Origin: Nocardia albiluteola | GTDB lineage: Bacteria > Actinomycetota > Actinomycetes > Mycobacteriales > Mycobacteriaceae | NCBI RefSeq assembly: GCF_018860155.1 | Contig: NZ_JAHKNI010000024.1 | Location: 1-64,000, forward strand | Direction: 5' to 3' | Length of the DNA: 64,000 bases | Shown here: positions 17,859-27,269 of the stretch, piece by piece | How the letters are laid out: each line of letters opens with the position of its first letter | Numbering within the stretch: the first letter of the stretch is position 1 | The notes under the pieces: generated by a model | The model's input: the letters and a program-made list of their open reading frames with translations, nothing else | Told to the model about the DNA's origin: nothing | The model's database searches: none | Program-made: the position numbers and the translations under genes

Positions 17859-18482
17859 CTACTTGACCAGCATCCGGACGGCCGAGGTGCTGATCGTCTC
17901 GGTGATCTCGGCCAGGCTCAGATTGCCCTGGGGCCGGTACCAGCGCCAGATGCTGACGATCATGCCGAGGATCAACTGCCCGAGCAGACGCGGGTCGCCC
18001 TCGATGAACACGCCGGCGTCCATACCGCGCGACACCAACCCGGCCCAGTTCTGTTCGATCTGATGTACCAGCTCCCGGGAGCGCAGCCGTTCGGCCTCCT
18101 CCTTCTCGGACTGGCGCGGTGCGGTGAGCAGATCCATATGGCTCTGCAGGATCCGCCGTTGCAGGGCATCGGTCGGTGTCCCCGCCAGGGCTCCGGCGAC
18201 CGCTGCGCGCAGAGCCTGCTCGGGCTCGTCCTGATTCTCGGTGGCGGCGACGAAGCGGTCGACGGAATCGGCCAGTTCGAGGCGCATGATCGTCAGCAGG
18301 CAATGCGCCTTGGACTCGAAGTAGTGATACAGCGCGGTCTGGCCGATACCGACCTCGCCCGCGACCGTTGCCCACTTGGTCTGCTCGTATCCGACCTGCC
18401 CGAATTTCTCGATGGCCGTGCTGAGGATATGGCTGCGCTTGGAACGGGCGCTCTCGCGGCGAGCTTCGGTATCAGCGACCAT
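17859..18482 (-). CDS. TetR-family regulator, candidate master regulator of the island
   Basis: The 207-residue protein has an N-terminal TetR helix-turn-helix (ILSTAIEKFGQVGYEQ, then EVGIGQTALYHYFESK, residues about 20-65). The C-terminal ligand domain is like the TetR_C_33/AcrR group found with acyl-CoA catabolism genes. The ATG at 18482 has no strong ribosome-binding site. The gene lies inside the catabolic block, with operator-like sites f upstream and e downstream. I propose that it represses the island and is released by a CoA thioester of the substrate. The link between this protein and the motif is inference from position. Confidence 0.75.
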   Translation of the reverse strand: MVADTEARRESARSKRSHILSTAIEKFGQVGYEQTKWATVAGEVGIGQTALYHYFESKAHCLLTIMRLELADSVDRFVAATENQDEPEQALRAAVAGALAGTPTDALQRRILQSHMDLLTAPRQSEKEEAERLRSRELVHQIEQNWAGLVSRGMDAGVFIEGDPRLLGQLILGMIVSIWRWYRPQGNLSLAEITETISTSAVRMLVK

Positions 18483-18527
18483 TAGTGAAATACCCCCATG
18501 CGTCTCGTATATATGGCCGGATCGACA

Positions 18528-20039
18528 TTACCTCACCTGAGCTGAACTCGAGTCAGTCGAGGTTGTCAAGCGGGTCGCCAGGCGAACCGCCTCGGGCCGG
18601 TCCAGTTTGCCGACCCGGTTCTGCGGCAGATCCGGCACGGTGAACAGATATTCCGGCCATTTGAACTTGGGCACGTCCGCGGCCGCGAGCTGCATGGTGA
18701 CGCTGTCCAGCGTCAGCGGCGGTCCATCGGTGACGACCAGCGCGGCCGCCCGCTCACCGAGCAGATCGTCGGGCACCGCGACAACACAGATCTGGACGAC
18801 CGCGGGCAGGCCCGCTATCGCCGACTCCATCTCGTTGATATCGATGTTGCGGCCACCGCGGATGATGATCTGCTTCTGCCGGCCCAGCACGCGGATCGAG
18901 CCGTCGCCGGCCACCTCGACCAGATCGCCGGTGGGCAGAAATCCGTCGGGGGTGAGTTCCGGCGGTACCGGAACACCCTCCCTGGCGTAGCCCACGAACA
19001 ACGACGGTCCCTTCACCTGGGCATCGCCGACCTCGCCCGGGCCGAGGATGTTCCCCGCGCCGTCGACGGCTCGGACCACGGTGCCCTCGAACGGACGGCC
19101 ATCGCGGCCGAGGCGGATCGCGGGCGGGTCGTCGATCCGCGGCGTGGTGTGGCCGAGGCATTCGGACATGCCGAACACCCGCAGGAAGGTGGTGCCGAGG
19201 CGGTTCTCCGCCGCGGCCATGGCGCTCTCGTTCATCGGTCCGCCGCCCACGGTCATCGCTCGCAGCGCCAACGTGCCAGGGGATTTCTCGACCAGCGACA
19301 GCTGCAGGGCCATGGTCGGAACCAACATCGTCCAGGCGACGCGATGGGTCGCCATCGCGCGCAACGCGGCGGCCGGGGACCACTTCTCAATCGTCACCAT
19401 GCTCCCGCCCAGGTAAGCGGGCAGATACATGCCGAAGCAGAACGCGGCCACCGACGACAGCGGAACGAACGCTCCGATGGCGTCGCCGGGCCGCACGCCC
19501 ACGACCTCGATCGTGCGTGCGCAGGCGTAGCGGATGGCTTCCTCGGACTGCACGACGCATTTGGGACGGCCGGTGGATCCCGAGGTCATCGCGATGGCCG
19601 TCCCGCCGCGCCAGCGTTCCACCGGTCCGAACGGCCCCGGCCGGGCGCACACCACGCGACCGGCGAAGGCGTTCTCCCGGAGGGAGAAGTCGGCGGGCAC
19701 GTCCCACCGATCCAGCGGCTCGGGCTCGGCGAAGACCAGATCCGGCGCGATATCGGCCACGGCGAGCCGGAACTCGGAGTCGGCCGCGTGTGGGCTCAGC
19801 ACCGCGACGACCCCGCCCCGCATCCCGACCGCGAGCGCGGCGGCCACGGTGTGCCAGGTGTTGTCCGCCTGCACCAGTACCGTCGGGGCGCCCGGATCGA
19901 TCGCTTCGATGCGGGCGGCCAGAGTCGTTGCCGCTGCGACGATCTCACCGAGGGTATGTTCGCCGAGCTCGTCGACGACCGCGATCCGATCCGAGCTGTG
20001 CTGTGCCCGCTCGAGCAGTTCTTTCGCGAGTATCTTCAT
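18528..20039 (-). CDS. AMP-dependent acyl-CoA synthetase/ligase
   Basis: The 503-residue ANL-family enzyme has the phosphate-binding loop MTSGSTGRPK near residue 150. The GRQKQIIIRGGRNIDINE hinge is near residue 390, and the C-terminal catalytic lysine is in PQNRVGKLDR. It would activate a carboxylic acid to its CoA thioester with ATP, so it is the natural entry step for the acyl-CoA dehydrogenases encoded upstream. It is 50 bases downstream of the zinc dehydrogenase gene. The acid substrate cannot be read from sequence. Confidence 0.85.
   Translation of the reverse strand: MKILAKELLERAQHSSDRIAVVDELGEHTLGEIVAAATTLAARIEAIDPGAPTVLVQADNTWHTVAAALAVGMRGGVVAVLSPHAADSEFRLAVADIAPDLVFAEPEPLDRWDVPADFSLRENAFAGRVVCARPGPFGPVERWRGGTAIAMTSGSTGRPKCVVQSEEAIRYACARTIEVVGVRPGDAIGAFVPLSSVAAFCFGMYLPAYLGGSMVTIEKWSPAAALRAMATHRVAWTMLVPTMALQLSLVEKSPGTLALRAMTVGGGPMNESAMAAAENRLGTTFLRVFGMSECLGHTTPRIDDPPAIRLGRDGRPFEGTVVRAVDGAGNILGPGEVGDAQVKGPSLFVGYAREGVPVPPELTPDGFLPTGDLVEVAGDGSIRVLGRQKQIIIRGGRNIDINEMESAIAGLPAVVQICVVAVPDDLLGERAAALVVTDGPPLTLDSVTMQLAAADVPKFKWPEYLFTVPDLPQNRVGKLDRPEAVRLATRLTTSTDSSSAQVR
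18541..18561 (+). promoter_or_regulatory. Island operator, site f
   Basis: Reads CTGAACTCGAGTCAGTCGAG, close to site d. It overlaps the last codons of the acyl-CoA ligase gene and lies 58 bases upstream of the TetR start, a good position for autoregulation. Confidence 0.5.
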
Positions 20040-20089
20040 CGTCTGTTTTCCTCGTGTGGACTGTCGGTTCTTCGCTGCGTGCTTGCCGG

Positions 20090-21142
20090 TCAGCGGGCCA
20101 ATGGCGGCGGAATCAGCACGGCGCGTCCGGTGATGTCACCGGCGCGCAGGTGCCGGTAGATCTCCACGCCGTCGGCCAGTGGGTAGGAGGTGGCTTCCAC
20201 GTGCAGGGCCCCGCGCCTCGCCATGTCGATCACTGCGACCAGATCCGCGTGCGGACCCCAGAACGGTGCCGTGACCCGCCAGCCCGCGGCCAGGCCCACC
20301 TGCTTGCCGACCTCCATCCGGGCGCCGGCGCTGCCGACCACCGTCAGGCGCCCGCCCGGTGCAAGGAGCCGGATCGCAGGCTGCGCGGTGTCCGGTGCGC
20401 CGGCGAAGTCGATGATCACATCGGCACCGTCGGTCAGGGCCGTTCGCAGAGAGTCCACGTCGGGGAATGCTGTCTCGGCGCCCAGCCGCAGGGCCATCTC
20501 GCGCGCGTCCGCGCGGTTGTCGACGGCGAGAATTCGACCGGCGCCCATATCGCGCAGGATCTGCACACCAAGGTGGCCGAGGCCACCGACGCCGATCACC
20601 ACGCAGGTCGCGTGCGCATCGATCAGGTCGGCGTGTTCGCGCACCGCGTGATAGGCGGTCAGCCCCGCGTCGGTCAGCGGCGCGGCCACGGCCGGGTCCA
20701 GACCATCGGTGCGGACCAGATGCCGGGCCGACGGGACCAGCATCGCCTGGGCCAGCCCGCCGTGATATCCGAGTCCGTTGCCGATCGGCGCCGGGGCGCC
20801 GGTGGTGCGCGGCCGCAGCCGCAGGCAGTAGTTCTCCCGGCCACGCGCGCAGTTGCGGCAGTGCCCACAACTCCAGATCCCGTGCACCACAACGGTTTCG
20901 CCGAGCCATGTCGGATCGGCGTCCGGTCCGGCAGCCAGGACGGTTCCGGCGACCTCGTGGCCGAGGGTGAGCGGCAGCGGGCAGTCGAAACTCGCCGCCG
21001 CCGCGTCCATGACGTGCAGATCGGATCGGCACAGTCCGGCCGCGGTGACCTGCAGCAGAAGTTCCTCGCCGACGGGCTGCGGTACCGGCACTTCCCGCAG
21101 TTCCGGTGGCCGCCCCCATTCGGTCAGCTGTATGGCCAACAT
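20090..21142 (-). CDS. Zinc-dependent alcohol dehydrogenase
   Basis: The 350-residue MDR enzyme has the catalytic zinc ligands in GLCRSD and LTLGHEVAG. The structural zinc motif is CGHCRNCARGRENYC and the NAD-binding loop is VIGVGGLGHLG. The ATG overlaps the stop of the upstream SDR (TGATG), which fixes the start. Likely oxidises an alcohol intermediate or reduces an aldehyde with NAD(P). It belongs to the long catabolic operon. Confidence 0.85.
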   Translation of the reverse strand: MLAIQLTEWGRPPELREVPVPQPVGEELLLQVTAAGLCRSDLHVMDAAAASFDCPLPLTLGHEVAGTVLAAGPDADPTWLGETVVVHGIWSCGHCRNCARGRENYCLRLRPRTTGAPAPIGNGLGYHGGLAQAMLVPSARHLVRTDGLDPAVAAPLTDAGLTAYHAVREHADLIDAHATCVVIGVGGLGHLGVQILRDMGAGRILAVDNRADAREMALRLGAETAFPDVDSLRTALTDGADVIIDFAGAPDTAQPAIRLLAPGGRLTVVGSAGARMEVGKQVGLAAGWRVTAPFWGPHADLVAVIDMARRGALHVEATSYPLADGVEIYRHLRAGDITGRAVLIPPPLAR

Positions 21143-21933
21143 CAGCGTGCCGTCCATCCGCCGTCGACCACCACGGTCTGGCCGGTCATGTACGACGATG
21201 CATCCGAGGCGAGGAACAGCACCGCGCCGTCGACCTCCCCGGCCGCACCGCCACGGCCGAGCATGGTGTTGCGTCGCACCCAACCGGCGGACTTGTCGTT
21301 GCTGAACAGCCCGTCGGTCATCTCGGTATCGAACCATCCCGGCACGACCGCGTTGACGCGGATCCCACGATGACCCCACTGACCGGCCAGTTCGCGGGTC
21401 AGTCCCAGAACTCCCGCCTTGGATGCGGCGTAACTCGCCCCGCCGATCGGCGCGGTCGAGGCCAGTCCGATGATCGACGAGATGTTGACGATCGACGCGC
21501 CTCGTCCCTCCGGCAGGGCGGTGGCCGCGGCGAGGGCGAGATGGAATCCGGCGAGCAGATTCACCTCGAGCAGGGCCGCGAAACCCTCGGCCGATTCCTG
21601 CTCCGCCCGTGGGGGTCCGGGCATGCCCGCGTTGTTGACCAGCACGTCCAGGCGGCCGGTCTGTTCGTAGCAGCGATCCACCAGCGCCCGGCGATCGTCG
21701 TCGACGGTGACATCGCAACGAACCGGCACGATGCGCGGATCGCTGTCGGCCAGGGCGGCCAGGCGGTCGGTGCGGCGGGCCGCGGCGAACACCGTGGCCC
21801 CGGCATCGGCGAGCGCCTTGGCGAAGCCGAGCCCGAGGCCCGCAGAGGCGCCGGTGACCACGGCTGTCCGGCCGGGCAAGCCGAACAGGCGGGTGAGGGT
21901 ATCGACGTCGGCGGTAGTCCGGGTGTCGGTCAT
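21142..21933 (-). CDS. SDR-family oxidoreductase
   Basis: The 263-residue protein has TGASAGLGLGFA, NNAGMPG, the active site NISSIIGLASTAPIGGASYAASK and a C-terminal DGGWTA. GAGGTGG precedes the ATG at 21933. It is of the 3-oxoacyl reductase-like group. In a beta-oxidation setting it could be the 3-hydroxyacyl-CoA dehydrogenase, since no classical one is seen. Confidence 0.8.
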   Translation of the reverse strand: MTDTRTTADVDTLTRLFGLPGRTAVVTGASAGLGLGFAKALADAGATVFAAARRTDRLAALADSDPRIVPVRCDVTVDDDRRALVDRCYEQTGRLDVLVNNAGMPGPPRAEQESAEGFAALLEVNLLAGFHLALAAATALPEGRGASIVNISSIIGLASTAPIGGASYAASKAGVLGLTRELAGQWGHRGIRVNAVVPGWFDTEMTDGLFSNDKSAGWVRRNTMLGRGGAAGEVDGAVLFLASDASSYMTGQTVVVDGGWTAR

Positions 21934-21946
21934 TGCAGCATCCACC

Positions 21947-22705
21947 TCAGTACACCGCGGTCCGGCCACCGTCGACCGGAATGATCGCGCCGGTGGTGTA
22001 GCTGGCCGCATCACCGGCCAGATGGGTGACGAGTCCGGCGATTTCCTCCGGTCTGCCCAGCCGTCCCGCTGGTAGCCGATCGACGATCTTCGCGATGAAC
22101 TCGTCATCCCAGTGCTCGGCCATATCCGTCGCGAACCCGCCCGGCAGGACACAGTTCACCCGAACCGTCGGCGCGTACGCCTGGGCGAAAGCCAGGGTCA
22201 GGGCGTTGAGCCCGCTCTTGGCGGCCGCGTACATCGTTTCCGGCGGGCTCGGCCGCAGGGCGCCGATGCTGGAGATGTTGATGATCGATCCGCCGTCGGC
22301 CGCGGCCATCCGGGCGCCGGCCGCGGCCATCAGCCGGAACGGTCCCTTCAGGTTGACCTCGATGGTTTTGTCCCACAACGATTCCGTCACTGACGCGAGA
22401 TCCTCGGCCACCGGTGCGATGCCCGCATTGTTCACGACGATGTCCAGCCGCCCGAACTCCGCGATGATCCGGTCGAGCGCCGGCTCGATGGTGTCCCACT
22501 TGCCGACGTGCAGTTCCAGCGGATGGGCGCTGCCCACCGGGGAATCGCCCAACCGTGCCACCGCCTCCTGGCAGGCCGCCAGTTTCCGGCTCGACACGAT
22601 CACCGCGGCGCCCGCGTCGCGCAGTCCACGCGCAATGGCCAGTCCCAGGCCCCGGCTGGCACCGGTGACCAGGGCGACCTTGCCGCTCAGATCGGATGTG
22701 TTCAT
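21947..22705 (-). CDS. SDR-family oxidoreductase
   Basis: The 252-residue protein has TGASRGLGLAIA, NNAGIAP, NISSIGALRPSPPETMYAAAK and a C-terminal DGGRTA. Its ATG overlaps the stop of the acyl-CoA dehydrogenase gene by four bases, and it ends 13 bases before the next SDR start. Two adjacent SDRs suggest two stereochemically different hydroxyl groups or successive oxidations. Confidence 0.8.
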   Translation of the reverse strand: MNTSDLSGKVALVTGASRGLGLAIARGLRDAGAAVIVSSRKLAACQEAVARLGDSPVGSAHPLELHVGKWDTIEPALDRIIAEFGRLDIVVNNAGIAPVAEDLASVTESLWDKTIEVNLKGPFRLMAAAGARMAAADGGSIINISSIGALRPSPPETMYAAAKSGLNALTLAFAQAYAPTVRVNCVLPGGFATDMAEHWDDEFIAKIVDRLPAGRLGRPEEIAGLVTHLAGDAASYTTGAIIPVDGGRTAVY

Positions 22706-23904
22706 CGGTATTTCTCCACTTCGAGACGAGCGATCGTGCGCAGATGCACCTCGTTGGGGCCGTCGGCGATCTGCAGTGCGCGGGTGATGGCGTGCATCCG
22801 GGCAAGGACGGTGTCGTTGCTCACCCCGGCGGCGCCGAAGGTCTGCACGGCGCGATCGACGACGGTGTGTGCCACCTCCATCGCCGCGACCTTGATCGCC
22901 GCGACCTGCGAGCGCACCGCGGCGTTGCCCTGGGTGTCCATCAGCCAGGACGACTGAAGCACCAGCAACCGGATCTGATCGATCTCGATGCGGCTGCGCG
23001 CGATCCACTCGCGGACCACGCCCCGATCCGCGAGCGGGCCACCGAATGCGGTGCGTTCCAGCGCCCGGCGGCACATCAGCTCCATGGCTCGTTCGGCCAT
23101 GCCGATGGCGCGCATCGCGTAATGCATGCGGCCCGGCCCGAGCCGGCCCTGAGCGATGGCGAAACCGTCGCCCTCGGAGCCCAGCATGTTCTCCGCGGGC
23201 ACCCGGACGTCGGTGAATTGGACCTCGCCGTGGCCGAGACGATCGTGGAAGCCGAACATCGGCAGATCGCGCAGCACCTCGATGCCGGGGGCGTCGGCGG
23301 GTACCAGGATCATGCTCTGCTGGCGGTAGGTCTTCGCCGCCGGATCGGACTTGCCCATGAAGATGATCAGCTTGCAGTCCGGATCGAGAACTCCCGAGGT
23401 GTACCACTTGCGCCCGTTCAGGACGTACTCGTCACCGTCGCGGCGAATCGTCGAGGTGATGTTGGTGGCGTCCGAGCTGGCCACCGCGGGCTCGGTCATC
23501 GCGAACGCGGAGCGAATCCCGCAGTCCAGCAACGGTTTCAACCACTGTTGCTGCTGCTGCTCGGTGCCGTACATGGCCAGGATCTCCATGTTGCCCGTGT
23601 CCGGCGCCGAACAGTTGATCGCTTCGTTGCCGATCACCGAGCGGCCGACCACCTCGGCAAGCGGCGCGTATTCGAGGTTGGTGAGCCCCACGCCAAGGCC
23701 GTCGTGTGTCATGAACAGGTTCCACAGACCCCGCCGCCTGGCCTCAGTTTGCAGATCGCGCATGATCTGCGGCTGTTCGTGCGGGTTGGCATTCGCGGCG
23801 ATCTGCGCGTCGTACACCGGTTCGGCCGGAAATACGTGGCTGTTCATGAAGTCTTCGAGTTCGACGAGCAGATCCCGGGTGCGGGCGGAGTAGGAAAAGT
23901 CCAC
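22702..23904 (-). CDS. Acyl-CoA dehydrogenase (FadE), partner of the upstream kinase
   Basis: The 400-residue enzyme starts best at the GTG at 23904 with AGGAG upstream; an in-frame TTG eleven codons earlier is less likely. It has AMTEPAVASSDATN and LNGRKWYTSG of the flavin-binding middle domain and the C-terminal DGPNEVH with the probable catalytic Glu. It resembles the ACAD10/ACAD11-type branch, which is often encoded beside APH-like kinases as here. It would form an alpha,beta-unsaturated acyl-CoA. Confidence 0.8.
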   Translation of the reverse strand: MDFSYSARTRDLLVELEDFMNSHVFPAEPVYDAQIAANANPHEQPQIMRDLQTEARRRGLWNLFMTHDGLGVGLTNLEYAPLAEVVGRSVIGNEAINCSAPDTGNMEILAMYGTEQQQQQWLKPLLDCGIRSAFAMTEPAVASSDATNITSTIRRDGDEYVLNGRKWYTSGVLDPDCKLIIFMGKSDPAAKTYRQQSMILVPADAPGIEVLRDLPMFGFHDRLGHGEVQFTDVRVPAENMLGSEGDGFAIAQGRLGPGRMHYAMRAIGMAERAMELMCRRALERTAFGGPLADRGVVREWIARSRIEIDQIRLLVLQSSWLMDTQGNAAVRSQVAAIKVAAMEVAHTVVDRAVQTFGAAGVSNDTVLARMHAITRALQIADGPNEVHLRTIARLEVEKYR

Positions 23905-23933
23905 AGTGCGGCTCCTGAGCGGCAGGGCGAGGG

Positions 23934-24884
23934 TCAACCGGCGAGTAGCGCGGTTCCGGTCTCGATGAGGCGAGTGATGGTCGCGGGCAGTTTCTCCTGG
24001 TCCGGATCGTGATGCCGGCCTTCGCGATGCCTGCGGAGGTTATGGCCCATGATGGCGGCCATCTTGAGCCGCCCGAGCGCGTCGAACCAGGTTTGCTCGG
24101 CGAGCGTGGGCCCGCCGGCGCAGTAGATGTCCAGCAGTTCCGCCGCGCTGGGCAGACCGGGCACCTCCCGGCCGACACCGGGGAAATTGCTGCCGTCCGC
24201 GAAGACGTGGAACCATCCGAGTTCCACGCGCGGATCGCCCATGCTCCAGATCTCCCAGTCGATCAGGGCGACCGGTTCCGGGCCGGCGGAGATGATGTTG
24301 CCCAGGCGATAGTCGCCGTGCACGAGCCCCGGCGTCATCGGCTCGGGGATCCGGCGTTCGAGCAGTGCGAGCAACCGATCACCGCCGGAAACCAATTCGG
24401 GTGGCACGGCGCCGAGAGTGCGTGCCCAGCGGGCGAGTTCCTCGGCGGGCGTCAGCGCGGACACGGACATGTCGGCCGAATCCACCGCGTGCAGCGCGGG
24501 CAGCAGCTGCGCGGCGTGGCGCATCCGGGCCGCGGCCAGGTCCGCGGCGACCGCGGGATCGTCGAGAACCGGCTCCAGCGACTCACCGACGACGAGTTCC
24601 ATGGCGAACCAAGCGGGTTCGTCGCTGTCCACCATCGCGATGCGCGGCACCGGCACGGGAGTCTGCGCCAACACCTGCATGATGCGAGCCTGACGCAACA
24701 TGTCGTGGCGGCCGATCGGTTTGCTACCTTCCGGCACCGCCTTGACGACATATGATTCGCCGCTGGTTTCCGCCCGGAAGGTCAGGCCGGAATGGCCACC
24801 GGGCAGCCGTTCGAAGGACGTCAGGCTTACGCCGAAATCAGCGCGCAGTCGCGCTGCGACCCGCTGTTCCAGTGTCGGGCTCAT
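23934..24884 (-). CDS. APH-like phosphotransferase, possibly a hydroxyacyl-CoA kinase
   Basis: The 316-residue protein has the kinase loop RLPGGHSGLTF, the catalytic VHGDYRLGN at 188-196 (Asp191, Asn196) and the metal-binding LIDWE with Asp209. These are the motifs of aminoglycoside-phosphotransferase-fold kinases. It is sandwiched between two acyl-CoA dehydrogenase genes and overlaps the first by four bases. In Pseudomonas LvaA and in the kinase half of human ACAD10/11, such enzymes phosphorylate a 4-hydroxyacyl-CoA. Antibiotic resistance is not suggested by the context. Confidence 0.75.
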   Translation of the reverse strand: MSPTLEQRVAARLRADFGVSLTSFERLPGGHSGLTFRAETSGESYVVKAVPEGSKPIGRHDMLRQARIMQVLAQTPVPVPRIAMVDSDEPAWFAMELVVGESLEPVLDDPAVAADLAAARMRHAAQLLPALHAVDSADMSVSALTPAEELARWARTLGAVPPELVSGGDRLLALLERRIPEPMTPGLVHGDYRLGNIISAGPEPVALIDWEIWSMGDPRVELGWFHVFADGSNFPGVGREVPGLPSAAELLDIYCAGGPTLAEQTWFDALGRLKMAAIMGHNLRRHREGRHHDPDQEKLPATITRLIETGTALLAG

Positions 24885-26089
24885 GGGCGCGGCTCCTTGG
24901 GCAGGCCGAGCACGCGCTCGGCGATGATGTTGTGCTGGATCTCGTCCGTGCCGCCCGCGATCCGGTATCCGGGCGCCCCGAGCACATGTTCGGTCCACGC
25001 GAAGGTGCCCCACGCGCCGGAATCGGCGGCCAGATCGCGGCCGAGCAGCAGCCGCACGACCTCCGAGGTCCGCGCCATCGTGTCGGTGGCCAGCAGCTTC
25101 CCGATCGATGCCTCGGGTCCCGGATCGCGCCCGGCCACCACGGCCGCGGCCACCCGCATCGCGGCGACGCGCTGCACATAACCGCGGGTCACCAGGTCGG
25201 CCACTCGGTCACGTTCGAGTTCGGTGAGGACACGATCCAGATTCCCGGCCAGCGCGATCGCGCGATCGGCATTGGCCAGGCCCAGGTTGGCGCCGTCCAG
25301 GCGCTCGGCCGCCAGCACGGTCAGCGCGACCTGCCACCCCTTGCCAACCGGACCGAGCCGATAACCGTCGTCGAGACGAACGTCGTCGAGATAGACCTCG
25401 TTGAAGGAACTCCCCCCGGTCATCTGCCGGATCGGGCGCACGGTGACACCAGGGGTGTCCATCGGAACCAGGAACACGGTCAGGCCCGCATGTTTCGCGA
25501 CGGCCGGATCGGTCCGGCACACCGCAACGCCGATGTCGGCGATCCGGGCGCCGGAGGTCCACACCTTGTGCCCGTTGAGAATCCAGGCGTCGTCGTCCGT
25601 CCTGACCGCCCTGGTCCGTACCGCGGCCAGATCCGACCCCGCCTCGGTCTCGGAGAAGAGCTGGCAGGCAATGACATCGGTGCGCAGCATGGCGCGCACA
25701 TACCGCTCCCGCTGCTCCTCGGTGCCCCACTGGTCGATCGTCGGTGCCACCAATTGCTGTGTCACCGAGAACATTTCGGTGCGCTTCGGCAGGTCGAAGG
25801 CTTCCTCGGCACGCCGGAACGCGAGTACGTACGACAGCGGGAGTTCGCGCCCGCCGTAGCCGCCCGGCCAGTTCAGCGCACCCCAGCCCGCGTCGAACTT
25901 GGCGCGTTCGTAGGCGCGCACACGCTCGGTCTCGGCACGCTCCTGGGCTTCGGTCCAGTTTTCGAAGACCGCGACCGAATCGGTCCCGCTGCCCCAGGGA
26001 CTTTCGGTGCGGGGTGCGGCCACACCGGCGAGCCAGGACGTCGCTAGTTCGATGAACCGGTCCAAATCGGGAATCGTAGGTTCGGTCAC
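24881..26089 (-). CDS. Acyl-CoA dehydrogenase (FadE)
   Basis: The 402-residue enzyme starts at the GTG at 26089 with GAGAGAAG upstream. It has LFSETEAGSDLAAV, LNGHKVWTSGA and a C-terminal AGGTDEIQHNIIAERVLGLP. It resembles the larger member of paired mycobacterial FadEs that act on ring- or branch-bearing substrates as alpha2beta2 enzymes. The likely partner is the 379-residue FadE at 28596-29735. Its stop overlaps the kinase start. Confidence 0.8.
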   Translation of the reverse strand: MTEPTIPDLDRFIELATSWLAGVAAPRTESPWGSGTDSVAVFENWTEAQERAETERVRAYERAKFDAGWGALNWPGGYGGRELPLSYVLAFRRAEEAFDLPKRTEMFSVTQQLVAPTIDQWGTEEQRERYVRAMLRTDVIACQLFSETEAGSDLAAVRTRAVRTDDDAWILNGHKVWTSGARIADIGVAVCRTDPAVAKHAGLTVFLVPMDTPGVTVRPIRQMTGGSSFNEVYLDDVRLDDGYRLGPVGKGWQVALTVLAAERLDGANLGLANADRAIALAGNLDRVLTELERDRVADLVTRGYVQRVAAMRVAAAVVAGRDPGPEASIGKLLATDTMARTSEVVRLLLGRDLAADSGAWGTFAWTEHVLGAPGYRIAGGTDEIQHNIIAERVLGLPKEPRP

Positions 26090-26117
26090 TGTTCTTCTCT
26101 CGATCGATGTGCTCGGC

Positions 26118-27269
26118 TCACACCGAGAGCACGGTGCAAGCGCTGATCCCCGGCGCGCCGTAGACGTGGGTGAACCCCACCCGCGGCGTCCCCCGAACCT
26201 GCCGGGCGCCCGCCGCACCGCGCAGTTGGGTGACGATCTCGTGGACCTGACGCAGCCCCGACGCGCCGATCGGCTCACCATTGGCGATGCAGCCGCCATC
26301 GGTGTTGACCGGCAGGCGCCCACCGATTTCGGTGTCGCCCGCGGCGAGCATCGCCTCCTGCTCGCCGTGTTCGCAGAAGCCGCATTCGGCCATGTGCATG
26401 ATCTCCGCACCGCTCTCGGTGTCCTGCAGTTGTGCGACGTCGACGTCGCCGGGACCGATGCCGGCCTCCTCGAACGCCGCGGCCGCCGCGTCGGAGCTCA
26501 CGCTGGTCGGTTCGCCGCTGCCCTGGATCGCCGGGCTGAACACCTCGAAAGAGCCGAAGCGGCGGGTGCGGTGACTGATCGCGCGCAGGCGGATGCCACG
26601 CGCGCCCAGGCGCCGGGTCGCGGACTCGCTCGCCACGATCACCGCGGCGCCACCGGTCCCGGGTGAGCAGAACATGAACCTGGTCAGCGGGTCGTTCACC
26701 ATGGGGGCCGCGGCGATCTCCGCCGCAGACATCGGTTCGGTCCGCCAGGCATTGGGGTTGAGACTGCCGTTGCGGTAAGCCTTCTCCGCGACCCTGGCCA
26801 GCGTCATGGTGGAGATGCCGTGCAGCCGCATGTACCGGTTGATCTTCGCGCCGAAGAACTGCGTGGTGACCATGAGCCCGGCCTCCCCGTAGCCGTGCGG
26901 CAGACCCCATTCCTGCGGCATCGGGTCGAACGCACCGCGCGGATGCTTGTCGAAACCGACGGCCAGCGCGATCTCGGCGATACCGGAGCGCACGGCATTG
27001 ACCGCGCCGAGCAGCGCGCTGCCGCCGGTCGCGCAGCCGTTCTTGACGTTGGTGAACGGTATTCCGGTGAAGCCCAATTCGGCGACGAGGGTATCGGCCA
27101 GGCCGGAGCTGTCGCTGCCACCGCAGGCCAGCTGGATGTCCGGCCACGTCAATCCGGCGTCGTCGAGGGCGGTGTTGATCGCCACGACCGCGAGCTGGCG
27201 GCCGGTGACCTCGGGCTGTCTGCCGAACCGGGACAACCCGGTGCCGATGATCGAGACCGGCTGTGTCAC
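26118..27269 (-). CDS. Thiolase-superfamily protein, SCPx/Ltp type
   Basis: The 383-residue protein has the thiolase nucleophile at Cys79 in KNGCATGG. It lacks the usual GHP motif: the matching position reads NGEPIGASG with Glu332 in place of the catalytic His. Altered thiolases paired with a DUF35 protein, such as Ltp2 with ChsH2 in cholesterol degradation, work as aldolases that cleave a beta-hydroxyacyl-CoA. The GTG overlaps the stop of a DUF35 gene by four bases, which strengthens the comparison. Either thiolysis or retro-aldol cleavage is possible. Confidence 0.75.
   Translation of the reverse strand: MTQPVSIIGTGLSRFGRQPEVTGRQLAVVAINTALDDAGLTWPDIQLACGGSDSSGLADTLVAELGFTGIPFTNVKNGCATGGSALLGAVNAVRSGIAEIALAVGFDKHPRGAFDPMPQEWGLPHGYGEAGLMVTTQFFGAKINRYMRLHGISTMTLARVAEKAYRNGSLNPNAWRTEPMSAAEIAAAPMVNDPLTRFMFCSPGTGGAAVIVASESATRRLGARGIRLRAISHRTRRFGSFEVFSPAIQGSGEPTSVSSDAAAAAFEEAGIGPGDVDVAQLQDTESGAEIMHMAECGFCEHGEQEAMLAAGDTEIGGRLPVNTDGGCIANGEPIGASGLRQVHEIVTQLRGAAGARQVRGTPRVGFTHVYGAPGISACTVLSV

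Noticed and set aside
23934..24884. Aminoglycoside resistance gene
   Set aside because: Only the kinase fold is shared; coupling to FadE genes points to acyl-CoA metabolism.
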